Origin: Hohaiivirga grylli
Lineage (GTDB): Bacteria; Pseudomonadota; Alphaproteobacteria; Rhizobiales; Beijerinckiaceae
Assembly: GCF_039655745.1 (NCBI RefSeq)
Contig: NZ_JBBYXI010000002.1
Coordinates: 124,001 to 188,000, forward strand
Direction of reading: 5' to 3'
Length of the DNA stretch: 64,000 nucleotides
Positions 22,694 through 30,451 of this stretch are shown one piece after another. The first letter of the stretch is position 1. Each line of letters starts with the position of its first letter. A model generated the notes under the pieces. That model did not search any database. It had not been told where the DNA came from and saw nothing but the letters and a program-made list of their open reading frames with translations. A program made the position numbers and the translations under genes.

Positions 22694-23806
22694 ATGGGCA
22701 TTTGGGTTATTTTCAGTCTGATGACAGTCGCGGTTGCGATTGTTCTTCTGTGGCCTTTGTCACGTCCACAGACAGTGGCACAAGCCCCGGATGAGGATGA
22801 TGTGCTGTTCTATAGACAGCAGGCCGCTGAAATCAGCCGGGATTTGTCACGCGGGCTTCTCTCAAGTGAGGAGGCCGAGGCGGCTAAAGCAGAAGCTGCC
22901 AGACGACTGTTACGCTCCAGCCAAAGCAACTCTCAAACCTTAACGGATGAAACAACAGGCAAAGCTGCCCTGCTGCGCCGCCGTTGGGTTGCCATTCTGG
23001 TGTTGCTGATTGTTCCGCTGAGCGGTCTCGTACTTTATCAGGTCCACGGTGCTCCTGACTACAATGAGCAGTTCGCAACGCTCCAGAAGCTCAAGCAGGA
23101 AGAGGCGCAGAAAGAGGCTTCCCGCCAGCGTGAGGTACAGGATGCCGTCGAAAAGATGCAAACCTACCTTAAAACCAAGCCGGATGATGGCCGCGCTTGG
23201 GAGCTGATCGCGCCTGTCTATATGGGGCAGCGCCGTTTTGATGAAGCTGCTAATGCTTTTGAAAAAGCCAATAATATTCTGGGTGAAACACCGGCACGCC
23301 TGACAGCATATGCTGAAGCACTGATCTATGCCGGGCGTGGTATGATTTTTGATAAGGCTAAAACTGCCTTGGAAAAGGCAGTCAGTCTTGACCCCAAAGC
23401 GGACAAGGCTCGCTTCTATCTCGGCCTTGCTGCTGAGCAGGATTCTGACTTTGATAAGGCCGCTGAATATTATACGGCAGCTGCGAAAGTCGGTAACCCG
23501 CAGATTAAAGCTGAATCAGAAAAAAGGCTTGCTAATCTGGAAGCGGCAAAACAGCAGGCTGTTCCAGCAGTTGGCCCGGAAGCAATCAGGGGAATGGTTG
23601 GTGGATTGGAAGCCCGTCTTGAAGAAGAGAATGGTACACCTGAGGAGTGGTCACGTCTTGTGCGCTCCTATACTGTTCTCGGGCAAAAAGATAAGGCTAT
23701 TGAAGCCTTAGCTAAAGCGCGTAAGGCTTTAGGCTTTGATAAAGCTAAATTGGCAGAATTTGAGACTGCCGTGAAACCTCTCAAGCTGGATAATGGTGCA
23801 CAATGA
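22694..23806 (+). CDS. ccmI: CcmI (CycH), cytochrome c maturation apocytochrome chaperone
   Basis: 370 residues: N-terminal membrane helix (3-20), cytoplasmic loop with a leucine-zipper-like region and RQQAAEISRDLSRGLLSSEEAEAAK cut here as motif ISRDLSRGLLSSEEAEA, second helix (about 97-116), then TPR repeats in the periplasm (PDDGRAWELIAPVYMGQ, RFDEAANAFEKAN, DKARFYLGLAAEQ). CcmI holds apocytochrome c for haem ligation by CcmF/CcmH. First gene of ccmI-E-F-H; overlaps ccmE by 4 bases (ATGA). Confidence 0.93.
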   Translation: MGIWVIFSLMTVAVAIVLLWPLSRPQTVAQAPDEDDVLFYRQQAAEISRDLSRGLLSSEEAEAAKAEAARRLLRSSQSNSQTLTDETTGKAALLRRRWVAILVLLIVPLSGLVLYQVHGAPDYNEQFATLQKLKQEEAQKEASRQREVQDAVEKMQTYLKTKPDDGRAWELIAPVYMGQRRFDEAANAFEKANNILGETPARLTAYAEALIYAGRGMIFDKAKTALEKAVSLDPKADKARFYLGLAAEQDSDFDKAAEYYTAAAKVGNPQIKAESEKRLANLEAAKQQAVPAVGPEAIRGMVGGLEARLEEENGTPEEWSRLVRSYTVLGQKDKAIEALAKARKALGFDKAKLAEFETAVKPLKLDNGAQ

Positions 23807-24258
23807 CAAGGAAACAACGCCGCTTAACGCTTATCGGGGCTGCAGGTTGTGTTATTGCTTTGGCTCTTGGGCTGGTTCTCTACGCCATGAGTGGAACGAT
23901 CACCTTCTTCTTCAGTCCATCCGAGGCGGTGGCTGAGGGTGTTAAGCCGGGGACACGCTTTCGTTTGGGCGGCCTTGTAAAAGATGGAAGTATTCTGCGT
24001 GAAGATGGTGGCAAGGTCAGTTTTGTGATCATGGATGCCAATGAAGAGATCAGGGTCGATTATACGGGTATTTTGCCTGATCTGTTCCGTGAAGGGCAGG
24101 GAGTGATTGCTGAAGGCGCACTGGATATGGGCGGTGCTTTCAAGGCCGACAGTATTCTTGCAAAGCACGACGAAAACTATATGCCGCGAGAAGTTGCTGA
24201 TAGCCTGAAAAAGCAGGGCCATTGGCAGGATCAATACGGAAACGACCAGACCAAGTAA
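23803..24258 (+). CDS. ccmE: CcmE haem chaperone
   Basis: 151 residues: N-terminal membrane anchor (about 8-29) and a periplasmic OB-fold with FRLGGLV, VDYTGILPDLFREGQG and the haem-binding stretch LAKHDENYMPREV, where the His forms the covalent bond to haem and the Tyr follows four residues later. CcmE passes haem from CcmABCD to CcmF/H. Starts inside the ccmI stop and precedes ccmF by 12 bases. Confidence 0.95.
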   Translation: MTRKQRRLTLIGAAGCVIALALGLVLYAMSGTITFFFSPSEAVAEGVKPGTRFRLGGLVKDGSILREDGGKVSFVIMDANEEIRVDYTGILPDLFREGQGVIAEGALDMGGAFKADSILAKHDENYMPREVADSLKKQGHWQDQYGNDQTK

Positions 24259-24270
24259 CAGGAGCTGTCA

Positions 24271-26265
24271 GTGTTTGTTGAAGCAGGACATTATGCACTG
24301 GCCCTTGCTTTGGGCGTATCAGTCATTCAGACGATTGTCCCGATCTGGGGAACGCGTACGAGCGATCATGATTTAATGGCAGTGGCTGTGCCTGCTGCAA
24401 TTGTGACATTCCTCTGTATCGGCTTCGCTTATCTTGCACTGACCTATGCCTATGTTGCATCTGACTTTTCAGTATTGAACGTTATTGAGAATTCCCATTC
24501 TCTGAAACCACTGGTCTATAAGATGTCAGGTGTCTGGGCCAACCATGAGGGCTCAATGCTGTTATGGGTGCTGATCCTCGCACTTTTTGGGGCGATGGTT
24601 GCGGTGGCCCGAAAATCTGTACCAGAGCGTCTGCGTGCCAATACGCTGGCCGTACAAGGGGCGGTAACCTTTGCATTCCTCATCTTTATTCTGACGGTTT
24701 CAAATCCTTTTATCCGGGTTATGCCTCCCGTTGCTGAAGGTCAGGGGCTGAACCCAATTTTGCAAGACCCCGGCCTCGCAATTCATCCGCCGCTTTTATA
24801 TCTCGGCTATGTTGGCTTCTCGATTTCCTTTGCCTTTGCTATTGCTGCTTTGATTGATGGCAAGATTGATGCCGCATGGGCCCGTATTGTGCGCCCCTGG
24901 ACATTATCCGCATGGATATTCCTGACTCTTGGTATCGCGATGGGCTCATACTGGGCCTATTACGAATTAGGCTGGGGTGGCTGGTGGTTCTGGGATCCGG
25001 TTGAAAATGCTTCTCTAATGCCATGGCTCTCTGGAACCGCGCTGATCCACTCAACTGTTGTGATGGAGCGTCGGGACTCTTTGAAGGTCTGGACAATCCT
25101 GCTGGCAATCCTGACATTCTCACTGTCTCTGCTTGGGACCTTTATCGTCCGCTCCGGCATTCTGACATCAGTTCATTCGTTCGCGGTTGATCCGAAACGG
25201 GGTGTCTTCATTCTTGGTATTCTTATCCTCTTCATTGGTGGCTCTTTGGCATTGTTTGCATGGCGAGCACCGATGTTGAAGAAGGGTGGCATATTCGCGC
25301 CAATCTCACGTGAAGGTGGCTTGGTTATCAATAACCTGTTTCTGGCCGCAGCCTGTGCAACCGTTTTTATCGGCACATTATACCCGCTTGCTTTGGAAGC
25401 TTTGACTGGTGACAAAATTTCGGTTGGAGCGCCATTCTTCAATATGACCTTTCTGCCAATTATTATTCCGCTTCTGGCTTTTCTGCCGATGGGACAGACT
25501 CTGGCATGGAAGCGTGGTGATATTGCAGCGGCGGCTAAGCGTCTGATGTTCGTTTACGCCATTGCGATTGTTGTGACCGTTATCATGCTGTCTCTTACGA
25601 GTGGCGGGCCTGTCATGGCACCGATTGGTGTTGGTTTTGGCCTTTATCTGGTTTTGGGTTCCATCAATGAGATATTCACCCGCTGCTGGAAATCAGGCCA
25701 GAACATCAAAGTATTCTTTAGCAAAGCGCTTGGTTTACCCCTTTCAACATGGGGAACTGTACTTGCCCATGCTGGTGTTGGCTTAAGTGTTATGGGGGTT
25801 GCCGCGACAATCTGGGGTACTGAAACCATTGCCTCTGTCCGTGAAGGGGAGATGGTCAATGCTGGTCCGTATCAGGCAAAGCTTGAACGTGTTGTGCCGC
25901 GTAAAGGCCCCGATTACAATGAAATGGCTGCGATCTTCACTATTATGGATGGAGATAAAGTGGTTGGTACAACAGAAACGATGAAGCGTATCTTTGTGTC
26001 TCGTCAAAGCATGCCAACAACTGAAGCCGGTATCCTGACAAAGGGCTTAAGCCAGATTTATGTTAGCCTTGGTGAGTTACAGGAAAATGGCAGCATAGGT
26101 ATTCGTGTCTATTATAAACCACTTGTCACGCTTATCTGGATTGGTTCACTTATTATGGCTCTGGGCGGCTTCTTCTCACTGGCTGATCGTAGATATCGGG
26201 TTGGTGCGCCAAAGCGTTCTCGCAACGCTCTGGAGATAGGTGCAACAGCAGGAGCACAGACATGA
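24271..26265 (+). CDS. ccmF: CcmF haem lyase
   Basis: 664 residues, many membrane helices. Contains the tryptophan-rich WWD motif WGGWWFWDPVENASLMPW and family motifs LQDPGLAIHPPLLYLGYVG and FIVRSGILTSVHSFA, with conserved His residues for haem. CcmF with CcmH and CcmI attaches haem to apocytochrome c. Start is GTG 24271 with AGGAG 7 bases upstream. Overlaps ccmH by 4 bases. Confidence 0.96.
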   Translation: MFVEAGHYALALALGVSVIQTIVPIWGTRTSDHDLMAVAVPAAIVTFLCIGFAYLALTYAYVASDFSVLNVIENSHSLKPLVYKMSGVWANHEGSMLLWVLILALFGAMVAVARKSVPERLRANTLAVQGAVTFAFLIFILTVSNPFIRVMPPVAEGQGLNPILQDPGLAIHPPLLYLGYVGFSISFAFAIAALIDGKIDAAWARIVRPWTLSAWIFLTLGIAMGSYWAYYELGWGGWWFWDPVENASLMPWLSGTALIHSTVVMERRDSLKVWTILLAILTFSLSLLGTFIVRSGILTSVHSFAVDPKRGVFILGILILFIGGSLALFAWRAPMLKKGGIFAPISREGGLVINNLFLAAACATVFIGTLYPLALEALTGDKISVGAPFFNMTFLPIIIPLLAFLPMGQTLAWKRGDIAAAAKRLMFVYAIAIVVTVIMLSLTSGGPVMAPIGVGFGLYLVLGSINEIFTRCWKSGQNIKVFFSKALGLPLSTWGTVLAHAGVGLSVMGVAATIWGTETIASVREGEMVNAGPYQAKLERVVPRKGPDYNEMAAIFTIMDGDKVVGTTETMKRIFVSRQSMPTTEAGILTKGLSQIYVSLGELQENGSIGIRVYYKPLVTLIWIGSLIMALGGFFSLADRRYRVGAPKRSRNALEIGATAGAQT

Positions 26266-26726
26266 TACGCAAGCTGTTCTCTGCTTTTGCAGTTATTGGC
26301 ATTCTGGCTTCCATGTCGTTGGCTGCTCACGCTATTGGGCCTGACGAGCTGCTTAAAGATGAAAAGCTGGAACATCGTGCCCGTGAGATATCCGCTGAGC
26401 TCAGGTGTCTCGTCTGTCAGAACCAGTCAATTGATGATTCAGACGCAACGCTTGCCCGTGATCTGCGTATTCTGGTGCGTGAGCGTTTGCAGGAAGGTGA
26501 TAGCAACGAGCAGGTTATGGATTATGTCGTCAGCCGCTATGGCGAGTTCGTCCTGCTCAAGCCGGTCTTCAAGCTGCATACTCTGGCCCTCTGGCTGACA
26601 CCGCTGGTTGTGCTGCTACTTGGAGCTTTCGGTCTTTACCGTATGGCCAAACGCCGGAAACAGCAAACAGTTCAGCCACTCTCAAAAGAAGAGCAGGCAG
26701 CGCTTGATGCGCTCTTGAAGAAGTAA
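26262..26726 (+). CDS. ccmH: CcmH (CycL) thiol-reducing subunit
   Basis: 154 residues with a signal peptide (1-24), the redox motif LRCLVCQNQSIDDSDA (CxxC within LRCxxCQ) and a C-terminal membrane helix (about 106-128). It reduces the CxxCH disulfide of apocytochrome c. Last of the four ccm genes; a hairpin and degP follow. Confidence 0.95.
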   Translation: MIRKLFSAFAVIGILASMSLAAHAIGPDELLKDEKLEHRAREISAELRCLVCQNQSIDDSDATLARDLRILVRERLQEGDSNEQVMDYVVSRYGEFVLLKPVFKLHTLALWLTPLVVLLLGAFGLYRMAKRRKQQTVQPLSKEEQAALDALLKK

Positions 26727-26761
26727 TTTTGTAGAGTTTTAAATATTACAAATTTTTCATT

Positions 26762-26789
26762 CACCAGCCAAAATCCCGTAAGGCTGGTG
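26762..26789. other. Hairpin between ccmH and degP
   Basis: CACCAGCC and GGCTGGTG, an 8-base stem with a 12-base loop, no T-run. Could slow or end the ccm transcript or lie in the degP leader. Confidence 0.4.
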
Positions 26790-26852
26790 GATGCATAGTC
26801 TCCATCGTTGAATACCAAAAGCCCCTATGTAGGCTGACGCGTGGAGATGAAT

Positions 26853-28073
26853 ATGTTGAACCAGAATAAAATTGAAAAAGGTAACCTGCCGATTGCAAAC
26901 TCAGTTCGCAGTCGTCCGGTGAAATCAAAGAAACTGGTTTGTGCAGCATTGGCTGCGGTTCTCATGACAGGTGGTGCCTTGAGCAGTCTGGCTTTTGTGG
27001 CGTCAGAACCTGCCCATGCCGAGCTACGCTCATCTGATCAGCCTATTCAGGCTGCCCCCTCATTTGCTGATGTGATTGAACGCGTAAAGCCAGCTGTGGT
27101 TTCCGTACGTGTTAAAGTTCAGAATGCTTCGTTCTCTGGGTCTGGTGATAATAGTGATTTATCACAGATGCCTCCTGAAATGCGCCGCTTTTTCCAGCAG
27201 TTTAGCGATCAGAACCAGTTTTCAGGACGTCGCAGTGCGCCTGTCTCACAGGCTCAGGGTTCCGGATTTTTCATCTCTGCTGACGGCTATCTGGTTACAA
27301 ATAACCATGTGGTCGATAATGCGGTCGATGTTCAGGTATTGATGGACGATGGCAAAACCCTTGAGGCTAAGGTTGTTGGAACTGATCCGAAGAGCGATCT
27401 GGCTTTGCTGAAGGTCGATGGTCAGAGTGATCTGCCATATGTCCGCCTTGCCAAAACAAAACCACGTGTTGGTGAATGGGTTTTGGCTGTCGGCAATCCG
27501 TTTGGCCTTGGTGGTACGGTCACATCCGGTATTGTTTCAGCAGAACATCGTGATATTGGCGAAGGTCCTTATGATGACTTCCTGCAGATTGATGCGTCCG
27601 TGAACCGGGGTAACTCAGGTGGCCCGACCTTTAATCTGTCCGGCGAAGTTGTTGGCGTAAATACGGCAATCTATTCACCATCAGGCGGCAGTGTCGGTAT
27701 CGCCTTCGCTATCCCGGCCAGTACGGTAGAGAAAATTACCAATGACCTGAAAGATAAGGGTACCGTATCCCGCGGTTATATCGGTATCGCAATCCAACCG
27801 GTCTCTCCTGAAATTGCTGAGGCCATTGGTTTGAAAGACGGGAAGGGTGCGCTCGTTGCCCGTTCTGTTCTCAATGGCCCGGCAGCGAAAGCAGGCATTA
27901 AGACAGGCGACACGATCATTGCCGTGAATGGCGAGGCGATTAATGAGCCAAAAGATCTCTCGCGGAAAATTGCTTCTGTTTCTCCCGGGCAATCGGTGAC
28001 TGTAAAGGTCTTCCGGGCGGGGCAGGAGCGTGAAGTAAAGCTCACAGTTGAGAGTCAGCCAAAAGGCGCATGA
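26853..28073 (+). CDS. degP: DegP/DegQ-type periplasmic serine protease with one PDZ domain
   Basis: 406 residues from ATG 26853 (GGAG 6 bases upstream; the earlier GTG 26841 and ATG 26847 lack proper spacing). Long N-terminal region with a signal anchor (about 28-50), protease domain with triad His in TNNHVVDN, Asp in KSDLALLKV and Ser in NRGNSGGP, then a single PDZ (about 300-400, SRGYIGIAIQPV ... GDTIIAVNGEAI). Most alphaproteobacterial DegP proteins have two PDZ domains and 470-510 residues; the second is absent and downstream frames hold no remnant. Envelope quality control. Confidence 0.9.
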   Translation: MLNQNKIEKGNLPIANSVRSRPVKSKKLVCAALAAVLMTGGALSSLAFVASEPAHAELRSSDQPIQAAPSFADVIERVKPAVVSVRVKVQNASFSGSGDNSDLSQMPPEMRRFFQQFSDQNQFSGRRSAPVSQAQGSGFFISADGYLVTNNHVVDNAVDVQVLMDDGKTLEAKVVGTDPKSDLALLKVDGQSDLPYVRLAKTKPRVGEWVLAVGNPFGLGGTVTSGIVSAEHRDIGEGPYDDFLQIDASVNRGNSGGPTFNLSGEVVGVNTAIYSPSGGSVGIAFAIPASTVEKITNDLKDKGTVSRGYIGIAIQPVSPEIAEAIGLKDGKGALVARSVLNGPAAKAGIKTGDTIIAVNGEAINEPKDLSRKIASVSPGQSVTVKVFRAGQEREVKLTVESQPKGA

Positions 28074-28080
28074 TGAAATT

Positions 28081-28234
28081 GGAATGCAGAGCGTTCTCAC
28101 TCCCGTCGCCCTGCATTTCCTGAGCATCCCGGTCGAGACTCCACACGATACTCCGGGATTAAGAATGGAACAGGCTCAATCTGTTCCATTAACAGCAAAC
28201 CTGCCGTTCTCATTGCCCTCCAGAGAACGGCAGG
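28081..28234 (+). ncRNA. Array of four stem-loops between degP and response regulator
   Basis: Four consecutive inverted repeats: GGAATGCAG/CTGCATTTCC (28081-28120, one bulge), ATCCCGG/CCGGGAT (28126-28159), TGGAACAG/CTGTTCCA (28166-28188) and a 12-base perfect stem CCTGCCGTTCTC/GAGAACGGCAGG (28200-28234). No T-run follows any of them, so they are not ordinary terminators. The segment could be a structured leader of the downstream regulator, a processed 3' end of degP, or a small RNA. Strand assumed from flanking genes. Confidence 0.5.
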
Positions 28235-28334
28235 TGCTGCTGTAAAGGCAAAGAGAATTAGATCATCGTTTAACCTGTTGGTTGAAGCCAAATTCTTCTC
28301 GCCATTCATGGATTCTTTTACGAGATGCAGTAAG

Positions 28335-29039
28335 ATGACCCTTATGCGAATACTGATTATCGAAGACGATACCGAAGCGGGGCAGTACCTGCAGAAGGCT
28401 TTCAAGGAACAGGGCCATGTCGTGGATTATGCCGCTGATGGTCTGGATGGCTATGCCATGGCCGAAAGTGGTGACTATGATGTGCTGATCGTTGATCGGA
28501 TGTTGCCAAAGCTTGATGGTCTGTCACTGATCCGCTCCTTGCGTGAGCAGGAAATTACAACACCGGTTTTGATCCTGTCTGCATTGGGGCAAGTTGATGA
28601 TCGCGTGAAAGGGTTGCGTGCAGGTGGTGATGATTATCTGCCAAAGCCTTATGCGTTTTCAGAGCTTCTTGCCCGCGTTGAGGTGCTCGCACGTCGCCGC
28701 TCAGCTCCTGTCAGTTCTGAACAGACGAGTTATCAGGTCGCAAATCTGGTGCTTGACCGCTTATCCCATCGCGTATCCCGTGATGAAGAAGAAATTATGT
28801 TGCAACCGCGTGAGTTTCGCCTGCTTGAGTATTTAATGAAAAATGCCGGGCAGGTTGTGACGCGCACGATGCTGCTTGAAAATGTCTGGGATTATCACTT
28901 TGACCCTCAGACCAACGTGATTGACGTACATGTCTCCCGTCTGAGATCAAAAATTGATAAAGGCTTTGAGCCGCCATTGCTGCACACAATCCGTGGTGCT
29001 GGTTATATGATTAAGGTTGGTGGCGAGGCTGAGAGATGA
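28335..29039 (+). CDS. OmpR-family response regulator
   Basis: About 234 residues. Receiver with EDD, phosphorylated Asp in LIVDRMLPKLDG, and Lys in YLPKPYAF; winged-helix DNA-binding domain with LQPREFRLLEYLM, TRTMLLENVWDYHFD and VIDVHVSRLRSKID. This CusR/QseB-like group follows degP in many Hyphomicrobiales. ATG 28335 and ATG 28344 are both possible starts; neither has a strong ribosome site. Overlaps the kinase gene by 4 bases. Its DNA target is unknown; envelope stress is a fair guess from the degP neighbour. Confidence 0.9.
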   Translation: MTLMRILIIEDDTEAGQYLQKAFKEQGHVVDYAADGLDGYAMAESGDYDVLIVDRMLPKLDGLSLIRSLREQEITTPVLILSALGQVDDRVKGLRAGGDDYLPKPYAFSELLARVEVLARRRSAPVSSEQTSYQVANLVLDRLSHRVSRDEEEIMLQPREFRLLEYLMKNAGQVVTRTMLLENVWDYHFDPQTNVIDVHVSRLRSKIDKGFEPPLLHTIRGAGYMIKVGGEAER

Positions 29040-30451
29040 TTGCTCTTGGCAAAATTGCCCGCTCTACGGGGTTCAAGCTCTCCCTCCTCTATCTCATCAT
29101 TTTTGCCTTCGTCGCTTCTGCTGCGATTAGTTATGTTTTCTTCAATGCCCGCCGTATTCTCGATGAGCAGATTTATTCAGCCATCGATAATGAAGTGCAG
29201 ATGCTGACACGGGGATTTGAGCGTTTTGGCCCGGTTGGGGTGGCAAAAGCTATCGAACGCAGAAAGCAGCAGCCGGGCAGTTTCCTGTATCTTATGGTTG
29301 ATCCGTTCGGCCGCAAGATGGCCGGGAATATTGAAGAGATTGAACCCAGACTTCTTGAGAAATCAGGTGTTTCAGAGGAAAGCTATAAACGGGTTGAAGA
29401 TACGGATGCTGTTGAGCATCAGGCGATTATTCGTGTTCTGGTTTTTGATAGTGGTTTCCGGTTGCTGGTTGGCCGCGACGTTGAGGAGCGGGCACGTCTT
29501 GATGCAGCTGTAAAGCGTGCGTCGCAATTGGCTTTTCTTGTTATCTGTCTGTTTAGTGTCGCAGGTGGATGGTTCGTGATGCGCCGTGTTCTCAAGCGCG
29601 TCAGTGAAATGACGGAGACGACGAAGACGCTTGTTTCAGACAATCTTGATGGTCGGCTTAAGGTGACGGGCTCGGGCGATGAGCTTGATCGTCTGGCTGT
29701 TAATCTGAATGATATGCTTGACCGGATTAGCGAGCTGATGTCCGGCCTCAAGGAAGTATCCGATAATATTGCACATGACCTGAAAACACCTTTGACCAGA
29801 TTGCGCAACCGGGCCGATGAAGCACTTCGCACTGCAACAAGCGAGGATGAGCTTCGTGAGGCACTGGAGGCCAATATCAATGAGAGTGATAACCTCATAC
29901 GCGTGTTCAATGCGCTCCTGATGATTGCTCGTCTGGAAGCGGGTAATGCACAGGCCGATATGACGGACTTTGACGCATCTGAGATTGCCCGGGATGTTGC
30001 TGAGCTTTATGAGCCGCTGGTTGAGGATGCCGGTGCTTCACTGGAAATCAATGTTGCTGATAATTTATGGATTCATGGTAACCGGGAGCTGCTTGGCCAG
30101 GCAGTCTCAAACCTTATGGACAACGCGCTTAAATATGGCGTCGATGAAAATGGTGTCATGGGGGCGCTTGCAATTACTGCCATGCAGGATGGTGAGTTTA
30201 TAGAGCTTATTGTTAGCGATAAGGGGCAGGGTATTCCGGAAGAAGATCGTGAGCGCGTATCTGAACGCTTCGTTCGTCTGGAAGGTTCGCGGACACAACC
30301 CGGTTTTGGGCTTGGTCTCAGTCTGGTTTCAGCTGTTGCCCAGTTGCATGAGGGTGCTCTTGTTCTAGGGGATAATAACCCCGGTCTGAAAGCTGTGTTA
30401 CGTCTACCATTACGCAAACGGGTAGAGGAGGCAGAACATCGTGAAGTCTGA
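29036..30451 (+). CDS. Sensor histidine kinase partner of the preceding regulator
   Basis: 471 residues: two membrane helices (about 14-36 and 162-184) around a periplasmic domain of about 125 residues, HAMP (about 185-240), H-box VSDNIAHDLKTPLTRLRNRA, N-box MDNALKYG, G-boxes SDKGQGIPEED and GFGLGLSLV. CusS/QseC-like type. Translationally coupled to the regulator (ATGA) and overlapping glnE by 11 bases, so the kinase and glnE are cotranscribed. Confidence 0.9.
   Translation: MIALGKIARSTGFKLSLLYLIIFAFVASAAISYVFFNARRILDEQIYSAIDNEVQMLTRGFERFGPVGVAKAIERRKQQPGSFLYLMVDPFGRKMAGNIEEIEPRLLEKSGVSEESYKRVEDTDAVEHQAIIRVLVFDSGFRLLVGRDVEERARLDAAVKRASQLAFLVICLFSVAGGWFVMRRVLKRVSEMTETTKTLVSDNLDGRLKVTGSGDELDRLAVNLNDMLDRISELMSGLKEVSDNIAHDLKTPLTRLRNRADEALRTATSEDELREALEANINESDNLIRVFNALLMIARLEAGNAQADMTDFDASEIARDVAELYEPLVEDAGASLEINVADNLWIHGNRELLGQAVSNLMDNALKYGVDENGVMGALAITAMQDGEFIELIVSDKGQGIPEEDRERVSERFVRLEGSRTQPGFGLGLSLVSAVAQLHEGALVLGDNNPGLKAVLRLPLRKRVEEAEHREV

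Noticed and set aside
28048..28245. Missing second PDZ of DegP hidden by a frameshift
   Set aside because: None of the frames after the stop reads like a PDZ domain.
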